From Plumapathes pennacea (Eukaryota; Cnidaria; Anthozoa; Antipatharia; Myriopathidae), in assembly GCA_964036295.1 (NCBI GenBank), contig OZ038465.1:633615-697614 (forward strand): DNA of 64,000 bases, given 5' to 3'. A program made the translations under genes and the position numbers. Within the stretch, counting starts at the first letter, position 1, and every line of letters starts with the position of its first letter. The notes under the pieces were generated by a model that saw only the letters and a list, made by a program, of their open reading frames with translations, ran no database searches and was not told the DNA's origin. Of this stretch, positions 23,251 through 35,637 are shown piece after piece.

Positions 23251-25288
23251 ATGGGTGTATCATGGTAAGAAAAGTTCACTTTTTACTATCTTGTAAAAGT
23301 CCGAGTGCACGAGTCGATTGTGTTTGAGAGCAAGCAGTCTATTTATTTACATGAAACCTGAGTCCATTTTGGTTTTACTTGAAGTCGTGAGGATTTTTGT
23401 CGTCAAAAAATGGCTTCCCCCCTTCTCCCCTTGCTTTCGTCCAGGCTCGTGGATGTATTAACTTATTCTTTTTTTCCCCCGTAGGCTTATTCCTTGGGAG
23501 TTGCCCAGTGGTAAAAATGGACAGCAGGCAGTGGAAATGTTACACAAACGTGCTGAATTATTAGGTGCCCAAAAGACCGGTAACTGGAGCTTGGATTGTG
23601 AAACATATTACGCTGTCTCCACATTTCGTGAGTATTTCACATTCTCAGGAGCACTCCTACTAGATGGAGGTGTGCAAGCATTTAATTTTTTATTGAGCAT
23701 GCACATTATGCATTTCACGGTGTGGACAAACAGTGGATATGTGATCAGCTGACTCGTAAATGATCAGTGGTATAAACTCTGAGGCATGCACAACAAATCT
23801 AGAAGATTGGAAAGTGAAACTTGCTCTTTGAAATAACTGTTGTGGCCTCTCAAGACTTTGTTTTTCTGTTGTCTCTCCTTGCAGCTTCGTCCAGTAAGTT
23901 AATGCATCTGGTTCACAGTACAGAGTTCCCATACACATCTTTTGCTGTGCTGGAGACTGGAACCTGTCTTGTAGCAGAGACTGGGTTTGATTCACTTCTG
24001 GTCAAATTGAAATCCTTCTACAACCCACGCAAGGCTGCCAAGATTGAGGTACTCCAGTCTTATCCTGGGACAACATTTAACTGCTTATGCACCTATCAAT
24101 GTAAACCCTGAAAGGGGGGGGGGGGGGGGGGGAGTGTGGGTAAGGGACGGGAATTTGACCAAAAAGTAAAAATTCCAGTCAAATTCTCAAGGGTGGGGAC
24201 ATAAATGTTATTCAAATGTATCTAATAAGACCCACCCAGTGGCAGAAAAGTTCTACAACAAAAACCGTCAGGCTGCGACTCGCAATCAAATGCCCGACAG
24301 ACGGGATTGTCCATGTTGTCAAATCCCAGCCTATTGCCCGTTTACATTGATAGATGCATTACATTAAACTACTCAGTAACATTCTACAGGCCCATTTCCA
24401 CAACTCTAGAAATATCAGAGTCCTGGCAAAGAATCGGTTTACTTGATTTCTTATAATTATTAAAACTATAATTTTCCAATTATTGGCTCTATGTGAAGCA
24501 ATTGCTATCAATAATTAGTACCTTCACACTCTGTGATACTGTAAATTAGTGTACATCTATAATAAGTACTTGTCAAGAGACTTCAGGAGAGAAGCTTTTG
24601 GTGTTAGGTACTGGTGCTGTAGCACACAATTCCTGGGATGTGCTGTACTTGATCTCCTGTGAATGCTTGGGTTTAAACTGGAAAATTGAGTAAGTGAATG
24701 TGGTGATTAGAGAGAAAAGTTGTTAAAACCAGTGACTTTGAGAATTGTACTGTATATTATGAGCAAAAAAGGAAAAATTCAGACAAAGTTGGGCATGGCA
24801 ATGGACTATGGTAGATCAGAGCATAGCGTAAGCCAAAAGAATGGTATAATTATTCTTTTCTTCCGTATTTTCCCAGGCAAAAGGTCAGCGTTATGAGTAT
24901 GGAGACTTTAACCTGAAGTTTGGTCAAGTTTCCATAGGACCCAGTTTCAAGGGAGTGGTTATTGAGGTAAGGAGTAACTATAGAATTGAACAAGATGGCA
25001 TTATACAGTAGAGAAGAGCTCTAATTTATCAGTTTTAGGAAATTTTTTACAAGTACTGAATGATGACTAAAACACTTTCAGATTGAATATGTTCCTTGTT
25101 TGGAAGTTGAGCAGTGTGAGGGATTAATGAGGGAATTCCTGACAAGCTTCATGGATGCCACTTTTACCATGCCACCAGAACCTCCTCAAACCAGCAACAA
25201 AGTCACAGGCCTGTTCACACCATCTGATGTAGTCTTACAGTATGTTGATGTTTTTAACTCTTATAAGAAGGCACAGGGTGGGCCCTGA
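23251..25288 (+). CDS. MED20: Mediator complex subunit 20 (TRF-proximal protein homolog), five exons
   Basis: Exons 23251-23264, 23485-23627, 23885-24048, 24877-24966 and 25082-25288 make 205 aa, close to the 212 of the human protein. Exon 1 contributes only MGVSW (14 nt), as in the family's MGVTC start. Exon 2 has ...QQAVEMLHKRAELLGAQKTG and SLDCETYY, exon 3 HLVHSTEFPYTSFA and DSLLVKLKSFY, exon 4 GQRYEYGDFNLKFGQVSIGP, exon 5 QYVDVFNSYKKAQ. All correspond in order to MED20, a head-module subunit that links transcription factors to RNA polymerase II in the nucleus. The upstream CAACATGGCGGCG (23206-23218) is a YY1-like site near the probable start of transcription. Confidence 0.95.
24113..24133 (+). 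repeat. Poly-G tract
   Basis: A run of about 20 G residues lies in MED20 intron 3. A similar poly-C run is at about 267-278. Confidence 0.9.
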
Positions 25289-25867
25289 CTGCTACAGCTT
25301 GCAGTGGAAGAAACTTGCACATAGAAATAAGCTGGAAGTTTTAACAGTTGGAAGTCAAATGATTTCCATAGTTTCTGTCAATTCAATAACTTGAAACTAC
25401 TCTATGTTTAAGAGATCAATCCCTGGGCATTGAGAATCATTAACATTCTTTTGTTAAAGTTCCACCAGCGTGGCCGCCGTGACGTCACGTGCAAACCAAG
25501 AATAAGATCTCATAAACTGGAACTTGCATGGTCTTCTTGTTGCCATGGTATGGAAGTCCAAAGTTTCCCAGTGTGACAAGATCAGACCGCAATGTTAAGC
25601 TTCCCCCATTCTCTTCTGTCTTTCTAAAATAACAGTAGTAATGTGTCGTTTTTGATTTAAATATCTAGTCAAGATAAATCAGTCCATGCGGACTTACATT
25701 AGAAGAAATTTAGGCAGTCGAGTATCCTAAACTAAGGTGCGTTTTTGCCAAAAATGTTCAAATTTGACGGCCATTCGCTCATTTTGACATTAAAAAAAAT
25801 AGAAATAAAAATGACTCCGTAAGACACACGGGCCACTATAGTAGCAGAGCACTGTACAGCAGTTGTG

Positions 25868-26227
25868 TCAATCTAAGATTTCCCTCATGGCCGGCTGTAG
25901 TTGTTGCTCGCCGGATTGAATCACGATGAGGAACTCTCCATTCTCCGGCGCCATTATAACTTCATACTTCTTGGTGCGCACGCGCAGTATCTTGAGTTCG
26001 TTCTGCGGGTCGGCGTCCCGTACCACAGCTCGGGCGATCCCGCACAGCGTCTTGCACATTCCTACATATTGTAAGGTTGTGGTGTTATCCATGCTGGACC
26101 TAACCGGTATACCATCCGCGCTTACAATGATCACACCCATAACGCCTTTGTGAAGCTGGATGCGTTCCAGGATAACTTCTACATCCTGTCTTGACATGTG
26201 GGTCATTGTGGCCAGCGTTGTTGCCAA
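25868..26227 (-). CDS. DYNLRB: Dynein light chain roadblock-type, intronless
   Basis: One uninterrupted frame encodes 119 aa. From about residue 15 it follows the roadblock/LC7 fold: VILERIQLHKGVMGVIIVSA, then DGIPVRSSMDN, QYVGMCKTL, RDADPQNELKILRVRTKKYE, FLIVIQ. The family protein is about 96 aa and a cytoplasmic/axonemal dynein light chain that binds intermediate chains. Three in-frame ATGs (residues 1, 8, 11) precede the domain; MSRQDVEV (residue 11) may be the true start. Absence of introns may mean a retrocopy or natural intron loss. It runs tail to tail with MED20, about 580 bp between stop codons. Confidence 0.92.
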   Translation of the reverse strand: MATTLATMTHMSRQDVEVILERIQLHKGVMGVIIVSADGIPVRSSMDNTTTLQYVGMCKTLCGIARAVVRDADPQNELKILRVRTKKYEVIMAPENGEFLIVIQSGEQQLQPAMREILD

Positions 26228-26659
26228 GGAACCAAGAAAGTTTGATGACGAAGTTTATGCCAGCGGCCTGAGAATCACGATCAAAGAAGTCACTGATATT
26301 AACATGATTTTAATAATCTTAATAATGTCTAATTATCAGATAGAGTTTTGTTTATTGGAAGTGTTCTCGCATATGTTGATAAGAGGCACTTGATAATCGA
26401 CGCAAATCAGTTTAATGAAATACAAAAGTCCTTAACAATTCAACAGCAGTAATACTGTATTGTTTAGAGACTCACGCTATATATACTCATATAAATGTTG
26501 TATTACCGAAGCACAAAGTCATTTTGATAACATGGTTTAGTGTGCGGCAGATGTCGATCGTATGATTATGTTGCAACTGTTTGTAGATTGATTGACGCTG
26601 GTGATCTGGTCTTAGCGTTTTCGACTCACGGCGTGAACTTGAAAGCATCGAGTACAGCA

Positions 26660-26762
26660 GGGCCCGGTTGCATAACACGCTATTAACGCCCCGCGCGTTT
26701 AACTTAATTTCATTGTTATTAACGCCTAGTCCCGGGCGTTAGCGTTTTATTCAACCGGGCCC
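26660..26762. mobile_element. Short MITE (103 bp) with GGGCCCGGTTG / CAACCGGGCCC ends
   Basis: Termini GGGCCCGGTTG and CAACCGGGCCC are perfect inverses, and inner blocks ATTAACGCC and GGGCGTTAG continue the pairing. There is no coding content. Confidence 0.75.
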
Positions 26763-27560
26763 AGAGTAAATACGCTGCCGAAATTGAAAACGAACGAAGT
26801 TTAAAAAGAGGAGCGTGCGTTATTTTTCCTGGCTCTTTATTTACTTAAATTTAGGAACTATTTCTCTCCAAGAGTATGAAAGCTGTTGGAACTCACAACA
26901 TCATTCACAAGTACCTTGATTACAAACCTGGTAGTGCGCGCTTTTTCTCGAGTGTCCCGTAACTGAGTTATTAACCAGGAACTTTGAAATCTTCTCCAAT
27001 GCTCTGTTCGGCAGCACAAACTCTTGACGTTCCTATCAAGTCCTTTCATGTGTTGTCTTTCTAATCGGAACGACACTGGCATTTATTGCCTCGAGTGCGG
27101 ATTTGCATAGTGTGGAGGGTACGCATAATGAAGCCCTTTGATTCTGCTATTTCTGTAAACAGTCTTGTTTGTTCAGGATGAGAAAACGAAAACACAAATG
27201 TTCAATATATAGGCGGTATCAAAGGTTTGGGACACTGGACCCGAACTACATACTGAAATATATGAAGGTTCAGGCGACCCAAATACTACTGGCCCACACC
27301 GTATAAGCCAAATGGATGATATCGTTTTAGTCTTGACATTTTAATCCCGAATCCCTTCCCAAACTAATCAGCATTCTAATTTCTGTCAGACTGTTTCTAT
27401 TTTCTAAAGTTACAGCGGTTCTACTTTGGCCATGGCTATAAAAATATCAGTGCAAGTTTTTTTGAAACGCAAAACAAACGACCGATACATTGGTCCGTAT
27501 AAGCTATTATTAGAGCATTAGACTAACACTGCGAGCGCTTCCACCTCGACATCTTTAAAT
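26763..27560. other. Intergenic stretch, nothing recognised
   Basis: About 800 bp without a supportable gene, RNA gene or clear repeat. Short frames (for example 27082-26858) have no family features. Confidence 0.5.
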
Positions 27561-27573
27561 TAAAAAGCGACGG

Positions 27574-27712
27574 TGAAAAACAAGTTGACTAACTGAGTCA
27601 TAAGCTCCCAATTATACTCGGTTATAATCACAGAATATCTCATTGAAAAACAAGTTGACCAACTGAGTCATAAGCTCCCAATTATTAAACTCGGTTATCA
27701 CAAAATATCCTC
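27574..27712 (+). repeat. 70-bp tandem duplication
   Basis: GAAAAACAAGTTGAC starts at 27575 and again at 27645. The units also share AACTGAGTCATAAGCTCCCA and are nearly identical, with small indels. Confidence 0.8.
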
Positions 27713-27764
27713 ATATCAGATCACTTGCACCTGCTTTTTCGGCATCGGCAATAATTAACAGTTA

Positions 27765-28415
27765 TTTTACAATAACACGTCAGTTTCTCGCTTTGTGATT
27801 GGCTAATTTTCATTATCAATAAGAGGACAGACACAAAATCGAGTGCTGACGACAGTGATTTGGACGAAGAAGGTGAATTTAGCTTCAATTTTACCTCAGC
27901 TCTTGCAAAAGCGACATTCGGCATTTGAAGTAGAGAACCAGAAGTGTTCAGAGGCGAATTTCCATGAGCTTTGTCTTGAAATTGTCGAGAAAACCGCAGC
28001 AGAAAAGCGTCTACTTTCATTTCTTTCTAACTTCTTTGAAAAAATTTTATTTTGCACGCGTGAAATGCTCACGTCAAACTGTCACTTTTTGGCCAATGAA
28101 ATGTCTTGAATTTTAACCTCGACCAATTAGAAAAGCGGGAAAAGTTGTTGACAATATTTCGGTCAAATCGAACAAAATCCAGTTTTCTTGTGTGTCTTCC
28201 CCGCATCGTCGCTTGAGTTTTGTTATTGTAAAATTAACAAATTGACGTCAGTTTTTTGTGTGTCTGTCCTCTTATTGATCATGAAACGCATCATAACATT
28301 GTCAAAAAGTTGTCGGCGAAGCACCTCGTGGATCCACAACTTTTTGACAATGTTATGACGCGTTTCATGATCAATAAGAGGACAGACACATAAAAAACTG
28401 ACGTCAATTTGTTAA
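27765..28415. mobile_element. Non-autonomous repeat element, longer copy, with 182-bp hairpin end
   Basis: It starts TTTTACAATAACACGTCAGT and ends ACTGACGTCAATTTGTTAA. Its first about 245 bp match 30015-30262 directly. The right part (28234-28415) is an almost perfect hairpin with about 80-nt arms and a 22-nt loop at 28314-28335. Both ends carry the block AATAAGAGGACAGACACA or its inverse. No credible protein is encoded. Confidence 0.75.
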
Positions 28416-28784
28416 CTCGATAATAGTTCGCCTTGTCAATAAATCATCAACTTTGTCCAGTAATTGCTCACATCATTTGACAACTACCTTGCATCATACA
28501 GACGATCAGCGACATTCTATAAAGTATAGTGCCGCTCTCGTCCTAACTACCCGCAATAAATGAATCTATACAAGGCCCCAAACCAATATATCTTCATGCA
28601 GGGACGCCATCAAATCTATTCTGGCACCCATCTCACTCTGACATTGAATTTACTCACAATAATGTGGCGAACATGGCTGGGATAATCACTTGGCAGTGTC
28701 GACTGAATAAATGTTTTTTAAGAGAGACGGTTAGGACGTACACCTTGTTGTAATAAAAGCCTGACTTGCTTATCATGGAATAAC

Positions 28785-29794
28785 TCATACGGAGCTTTCA
28801 AAAATGACGATATTCCTGCTTCCATATTTATGTCTGATAGGCTTCGCATTCTCCGGAATGGTCAACATTCTGGAATTTGTTTGACCCGTGATTTCCAGAA
28901 AGGCGGATTTAAAGGTTTTGTTTAGGTACATGTACATCCATGGATTGATGGCGCTGTTCGCGTGTCCAATCCAGAAGGACAGGAATGTGATATATGGTGA
29001 CACTTCTTCTGCAGGTTTAAAACCCCACGCAATCATGTGATACGCATGAAGCGGAAACCAGCAAAGTGCAAAAACTATAATTATCGTCAACAGCATTTTC
29101 ACTGTGGCTTTATTGTTTCGATGACGTGTACGTCTGACGGTTTGTGTCAAGTTCAATCCATCCTCCTTTCTCCAGAGGGTGTAGCAAATAATCGAGTAAA
29201 GGACGGCCATCAGAATAAGGGGTACGAAGTACAGGCAGACAAACCAAAGTGTATATGCAGCAGCTCTCCCTGTATTGTCGTCGACAGAAGATTGGAATAT
29301 GGACCAGTCATAATGACAGTCGCCGGATTTGTTTGACATCACCAAGAGCATCGGAAACATTAACACTGTCGAAAATAACCATATGCCTGTGGTGCAACGG
29401 CGCCAGCCATACGTCAATGTGCGCAACCGAAAAGGAAATTTTATTGCCACGAACCTATCATACGACATCACGGTCAGGGTAGATATGGACGCGGTAAGAC
29501 CGACGGTGAAGAGGTAGGAATAGATCCGGCACAACAAGTCCCCACCGACGCCTTGAATCCATTTGTCTCTAAAATAGAACGAAACGGCGGGAGGGACCAC
29601 TATGAGGATCATCAAGTCTGCTACGGCCATGTTAAAGAACAAGAAACTGATTATCGTTCTTGTGTTAGGCTTGTTCAAGATGATATGTATTACGAGGCTG
29701 TTACCCACTAACGACGCCACAAAGAGGGCCGAGTAGAGCACCACCACAGAAACCTGAAGAGCAGGGCTGATTGACTGAGCCATGGCCACACTAT
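28785..29794 (-). CDS. Class A (rhodopsin-like) GPCR, main coding exon
   Basis: An acceptor TATTTCAG precedes AT AGT GTG GCC ATG, so the exon begins at 29794 in the same phase as the related receptors here. From ATG 29783 it encodes 332 aa. Visible are TM1 with SLVGN, TM2 NMAVAD, the ECL1-TM3 Cys in LLCRIYSYLF, DRF in place of DRY (SYDRFVAIKFP), an ECL2 Cys in GDCHYDW, TM6 FALCWFPLHAYH and TM7 SAINPWMYMYLN. It looks like a peptide-type class A receptor at the plasma membrane; the ligand is unknown. The 5' exon was not found. An (AAT)n tract abuts the acceptor. Confidence 0.9.
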
Positions 29795-29798
29795 CTGA

Positions 29799-29948
<150 letters not shown>

Positions 29949-29950
29949 AG

Positions 29951-30014
29951 CCGCTCGGAACAGATAATATCCTCGGACAATTATCCGTGCATATTTCCTT
30001 GCCAAAAGTAGTTT
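29951..30014. repeat. Half copy of the 175-bp hairpin element
   Basis: Sequence containing CGGAACAGATAATATCCTCG matches one arm of the hairpin elements at 48523-48697 and 60721-60895, up to CCAAAAGTAGTTT. The other arm is missing. Confidence 0.75.
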
Positions 30015-30363
30015 TTTTACAATAACACGTCAGTTTCTCGCTTTGTGATTGGCTAATTTTCATTATCAATAAGAGGACAGACACATAAAATCGAGTGCTG
30101 ACGACAGTGATTTGGACGAAGAAGGTGAATTCAGCTTCAATTTTACCTCAGTTCTTGCAAAAGCGACATTCGGCATTTGAAGTAGAGAACCAGAAGTGTT
30201 CAGAGGCGAATTTCCTTGAGCTTTGTCTTGAAATTGTCGAGAAAACCGCAGCAGAAAAGCGTCGGCAAAGCGCCTCGTGGATCCACAACTTTTTGACAAT
30301 GTTATGACGCGTTTCATGATCAATAAGAGGACAGACACATAAAAAACTGACGTCAATTTGTTA
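30015..30363. mobile_element. Shorter copy of the 27765-28415 element with internal deletion
   Basis: Direct match to 27765-28012, then it jumps to the sequence equivalent of 28315-28413. It has lost the middle and one arm of the hairpin. It and the longer copy sit on either side of the minus-strand GPCR exon. Confidence 0.8.
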
Positions 30364-30369
30364 AATTGT

Positions 30370-31920
30370 TTATATAGAAGAAAAGTTGGATTGATAACAG
30401 CAGGCAACTCACAAATTTGAGTGCACCCCAGTTGTGTTAGTATAGTGTCTCCAGGAAGCAACCTGAGTAAACATTTGGGGCTGAATCAGCGCCAAAACAT
30501 GACACATAAGATGTATTGGTTTCTATAACCACTGAAAGTGCTTCCCGCAGACTGGCGCACTAATTCATTTGAGGCTGCCCTCTATTATCCTTATGTCGCT
30601 TGTTTACCGTATTTTCTCGAATAAACGCCCTGAGCATAACAGCGACGTTTGTTTTTCTTTACTGAACTGTTAATATTCGAGCATGGGCACTTATTTGGCC
30701 CAAGGAAAAAGTTTGTCGTCAATTCGGATTAGCGCAAAGCCAGCTACGTTCTTGTGCCGCGGATATTAATACGGACTGGATGTGTGCAGCCTTAATTAGC
30801 GAAGCGCCGAAGCTCTGTCGCTTGAGTGAGAGAAGGGTCAATCGAGCCTCGTGTTACTAACCATATGAGGTCTTCCGGTGTAGAAGTTGCACTGCTATAT
30901 CCTTATTCTCCCTCAAGAGTGTTTCACGCCAAAGACTCCAGTTCAAAGCTGTAGGAGACGAGAGAGCGGAGTCCACTTAGTGATGAATGTAGTTGTACAT
31001 CTTCTGACAAATCAGTTGTACCGCAAAATATATCTGACTCTTGCGTTTGTTTGAAGCGTTTGCGTATATTTGAAGCAGAGGTCAACAAACAAGTTCAGAT
31101 TTGCATGCGTGATGTCGCGAGAAAAGTGAGTATTTGATGACAGAACGTGCAGTATAAGTCCGCCACAGTTTCGTAATTTCCGGTCACGGATCCAGTTAAA
31201 CACGTGCGATCGAGCACGAATTACAAGAATTGTGAACACTACACTATACTACACTGTCCATCAGCAAGGAGAAAAAATACGCCACATTTTTGCCGTTCGT
31301 TTTCCTTACACTTTGTCACGAACAGTTCCTGCTAGATATTCGCATGTATGTCAAACGTGTCTTTTTGTGTTCTGGTTTACATTTGTCATGTGAGGTATTT
31401 ATAATCAGATCATCATGACCATATAAGGAGATGCTGATCAGTATGATCACCCGCACTTGTCCATTCCAACAAGAAATATTTGCACCACGCGATTTTTAGG
31501 GTGAATGTCAAGGCCCTTCTCTGGGACGGCGGCAGCAGCGCGACAAGAAAGCGGCCTAAAAAAACGTCTCGATATTTGCTAACTGTATGTGTAACCTTGC
31601 CTCGTCTTCATATAATCGCGCACTAGGTTCAAGTGCATAACTCGTTGGCACTCTTTGCATGAGCACTCGAGACAGCTAAAGTTTTTTCGTCACGAAATGC
31701 CTGGTGCTCGGGCCGCGCGTCACGTGACCAAAACAGAAAAGTCGTGAAGCTTCTCTCTTTATTTTGTGCTGGGTCCCGGTTCAAGCAATGCAACTCTTGT
31801 GGATGTTTGAAAAGACACCTGAACGATGTGGACTCGATTTGGAATTGTTATTTTCTAGAAGTTACAGTCTGCGGGTCGATTACGACAAAATATACTGATA
31901 AAACGATTGTATGATTGTAC
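30370..31920. other. Non-coding stretch upstream of the minus-strand GPCR exon
   Basis: No supportable gene. It may be receptor intron or upstream sequence. Short frames show no family signature. Confidence 0.4.
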
Positions 31921-31926
31921 ATACAA

Positions 31927-32110
31927 AAGAAATATATAACGTGTTCCCGTGTAATATAGCCTCATCTAAACACCTGGGAAGCTGGGAGAACACTCGAGTA
32001 GCGCCGGAAACCACTCGGCGGCCTCGTGGTTACGCTACTCTCGTGTTCTCCCAACTTTCCCGCGTGTTTAAATGAGGCTATATTACACGGTGACGCGTTA
32101 TATATTTCTT
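31927..32110. repeat. Hairpin repeat, about 184 bp
   Basis: Arms starting AAGAAATATATAACG and ending as its near inverse pair along about 75 bp each, including GTGTAATATAGCCTCAT against ATGAGGCTATATTACAC. The loop lies around GCCGGAAACCACTCGGCGG. Confidence 0.8.
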
Positions 32111-32449
32111 AATTGTAATGGTATATATTAAATTGATGTAAATTCTCAACACCGTGGGGAACAAACGGTAGTACATAAAATCAATCACTTAAGTCTGTTT
32201 TCCAAAAGTTATATTTAAATGCTACATAATGCCTAAACTTGATTTAAAACACTTTTCAAAACAAGTTTTGTCCAAATTGCAATTGATAAAATCAATATTG
32301 TAGACTACAAAAGTGAAACTTCATTTTCGATTTTTCTTATCATTTTTGATACGTCGTCCTCAGTCTTGGAGTTTAATACAACATGACTACCATTCAGCTC
32401 TCAGAACGAAGCAACTTGATTGTATGCCATTAGTATTACATCCGAAGGA

Positions 32450-33150
32450 AGTTCAACATCCATTAATGCCTAAATATCTGCTACAACTTCGATGAGGAAC
32501 ATTTTGATGTGGACTTGTGTTTCCCGTTTCGTGAGCCGTGAAGAAACGGCATTTGCCACACTGGTACCGGAATGTAACAGCTCATACACCCCTCTTGCAT
32601 CACAAGATGATTTGTGACGTATCTCCGTTAGCTCGAATCAGCTCTCCCGCTGCAAAATTGTCACATTGCATCTGTGTTTACGCTACACTGTTCTATGAAA
32701 ACCTTTTATTTTTTTTTAGGGAAACTGAGAAAATTTAAGCACAGAAAAACGCACACACTTACAAATGCAGGAACAGAGGGAAGGATACCCAGATATTGAA
32801 GGCATTTCACAGATCAAAACTCGGATCAGCACAAAGAAGCACTTGCGTTACCTCGACTCGTGTCGCATAACGTTGAAATATAGGTTCCCGCAGATAAAGA
32901 TGCTTGAGGGGCAGCAACCAAGCTCAAGTAAAGTTTATAGAAATGATCAAATGGAAAGATTCATAAGTGCTTCTCATTTTACTGTCTCTGCCGACTGAAA
33001 CATCGACAAAAAATAATAACTGGTCGATTTACGTACCGTTGCAACATGTTGTTCCACTCTAGACAGTTTATCAGGAAATCGGCGCGGGCGATGCAAAGTC
33101 CTGGCCAGAACCTTTCAATCGAGCGTCTCGGCATACATATTTTCAAAAAC
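32450..33150 (-). repeat. Diverged inverted copy of the receptor intron-1 region
   Basis: Read on the minus strand, this segment follows the introns of the two plus-strand receptors in order. It has a block like AAAATATGTATGCCGA and GTTCTGGCCAG (42544-42575), then a block like 43390-43500 (GTACGTAAATTGACCAGT), then blocks like 43640-43950 (CTGTTCCTGCATT and TTTACGCTAC on the inverse). Near 32600 the CACAAGATGATTTGTGACGTA stretch is the inverse of 44524-44545. Identity is patchy. Confidence 0.65.
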
Positions 33151-34103
33151 TGTGATTCGAGACCAAATTTGAAATAGGTACCTAAAAAAGGTACATGTGC
33201 CTGGCAATGGTCAATACTGTCCCCTCGCAGCCGTTATTTGGCTCGTCACGCAAGGAGACAGATATAATGCTCGCCACAGGAATCACAACCCTGCACTCAA
33301 TCATGCATAACTGCAAACCCAAAGCAAAATTGGCACGATATATTCTACATTGCACAAACCCTTGCCTGTTTTACCCTCTGAAACGCTAAAATCCATTTTG
33401 AGCGGGGTGATCTTGTTTCCGATATTCATTCTGAATTGACGACGAAAATAACAATATTTTTCAAGTAATGTTTACTTTTAACTCGCCCAAACAAATGCAA
33501 GCGCGATCCTTCAGAGGTTTTAAAAATAGACTAGTCTCACCATTTACAGACTCAGTCAACCGATGAAACAGAAAAACATTGACTGAATGACTGAATACAT
33601 ACATACAAGCATGTGTTGTTTTCTTGTAGAGTTCCGTCGGGGAAAATCGAGCGAAGTTTTATTATTAATTTGGATACCTAACAAACTCGCCTTAACCCTT
33701 CGTTCAAGGGCTACTTCAAAAGTTGTGGTAAGTTATTCTCTGGCAAATTTCAAGACATATTGTAAACAAATAGTCACTGAAGTAAACAATCAAATGGGTG
33801 CTTTACTTTTTACGATCTGCCGACTTAAGGAATATTGACACAAAATGCGAATCACTACCTAACTACGCACCGTACCGGTAAGAAATTCATCAGTCGTGAA
33901 ATTTCAACGATCAGGACGCATGACTTTTGTCGACTTAATCATCTATTGGTCATCGTGCTCCGACGCGAGTGTTCTAGTTGCTTTCATTTACTTCTGATGG
34001 GCCGGTGGTGGATCCGATCGAAATATCCTTTGCGCTCATTGGTTCCGACTGGTTTCATTGTTAACATCCAGAAAAATAAACTAGCATTAGAGGTGAAGTT
34101 AGT

Positions 34104-34358
34104 AAAGGTCGCGCTACAAAGTTGCGTAGCCAGGTTGCGGCCTGTTCTTGCACGTATTACTATACCTACGCATGCAACTTGTTCTGCAGCAAAATTTCGT
34201 GTTGCAAGTTGCGACAACATGTTGCAAAAAGTAGAAGCCGAGTCTACTTTTTGCAACATGTTGCCGCAACTCGGAACACGAAATTTTGTTGCGTGCCTAG
34301 GTAGTGATACGTGCAACACAGGCCGCAACTTGCTACACAACTTTGTTGCACGACAAGG
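34104..34358. repeat. Hairpin repeat rich in GTTGCAAC, about 255 bp
   Basis: Arms pair around a centre near 34233: CATGTTGCAAAAAGTAGA is followed by TCTACTTTTTGCAACATG, and GCAAAATTTCGTGTT is matched by AACACGAAATTTTGT. There is no coding content; frames on both strands (33835-34443) only read through it. Confidence 0.8.
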
Positions 34359-35289
34359 TGCAAGAAAATGTTGCCCATATGACTTCACATTAACACATTC
34401 CTTTGCTTTTCGATGGCATAGTGTCTACGCGCAAGCGCAGTAGACACAACAAGTACTGCAAGGTTAAAATGAACGATAGCATTTGCAGAAACTGGAATAA
34501 CTGTTGCATACTTGTGTTGCTGCCTTCTTTGCCGCTTCTTTGGCCACATCTGCATGACACTGATGACTACCGTGTCGGGATAACTTCCTGATCTTGATTT
34601 GCACCCGTGTCATCAAAGACGACAGCATCATAATGTCCATCACCAATGTTTGTAAAAGTGCAAGGGTACCTCGGTCAATATTTGTGTTGCTGGAATCGCT
34701 GACAGCACAGGCAAGTTTTCCATAGTGCTGAACAAAACAAAAGGAACTTGCAAAACATTAATTAGTGACGTACCTTGTGCGGCGTACACAATCTATCAAC
34801 CACTTGAGAGTATAAACAGTTCGGTAGCCGAGATCAAACAAAACCATTGAAAAATAAATATATAATTAGTAGCAAATAATAAATTAGGAGCATAGAAAAA
34901 CATAATGAAAAGTTCTTACAAGGCCCATTTGATGACGTCATCAACCCCTCATCAAGGCTTGGACTAATCTAATTTTTTTCATCGAGCCATGATTTCGTGT
35001 ACTTTAGACAAAATAATTCGGTACCATCCATTGGGAGTCGACTTAGTGCATCGTATATTTGTCATTTATCAGTTGCTTTGTGGTGAGTTACAGCCTCGAT
35101 AACCCGGCTGATGCACTATGGCTATCAGTATAGATCTACTTACTGAACTGAAATGAAGTTATATTTAAGTGAGACTGAAACTTCTGTGTTCCTACGCAAC
35201 ACATCAAAGGGAATACTGATTATATTTACTGAAAAACTCTTTGTAGTCACCCAATGCAGGTGCTTACTTGCTTGAGACTGTATTACTGG

Positions 35290-35637
35290 CCCGCACCGGC
35301 CTTACGTGGCGTCCCAGAAGGGTCACCCTTCTCTATTGAAATTCCTTGTTCCGTTTACATGATCGGTAGGGTCACCCTAGGAGGAGGGTTACCCTATCTT
35401 CTTGCTAAGGTAACCTTCCCAGTAGGGACAACTTTTGGCCATGTAAACACTCGAGGGAGGGTTACCCTCCCAGGGGGGCTAAGAGTTAGCGGTGCCAGGT
35501 TATTATCTCAAATTTCGCGACCGCGCGATTTCTTTCAGACTCTTGGCAAGATAACCCTAGGGATGACGCTTGGCATGTAAAGGGGGCTATCTTCTGACCC
35601 TCCTTGGAGGGTTACCCTCCCTCCATGTAAACAGGGC
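35290..35637. mobile_element. Probable MITE with GGGTTACCCTCC repeats
   Basis: The segment repeats GGGTTACCCT, GGGTCACCCT and CATGTAAAC several times in both orientations. Its right end is CATGTAAACAGGGCC, a form typical of such ends. The left end is not certain. It abuts the left border of the duplicated receptor unit. Confidence 0.5.

Noticed and set aside
30066-30461. Possible 5' exon of the minus-strand GPCR near 30410-30461 (donor AATTT|GTGAGT)
   Set aside because: Its ATG frame is in the wrong phase for the exon at 29794, and most of the frame is repeat sequence.
33835-34443. 202-codon open frame
   Set aside because: It mostly translates a palindromic GTTGCAAC-rich hairpin, and its mirror frame is open on the other strand.
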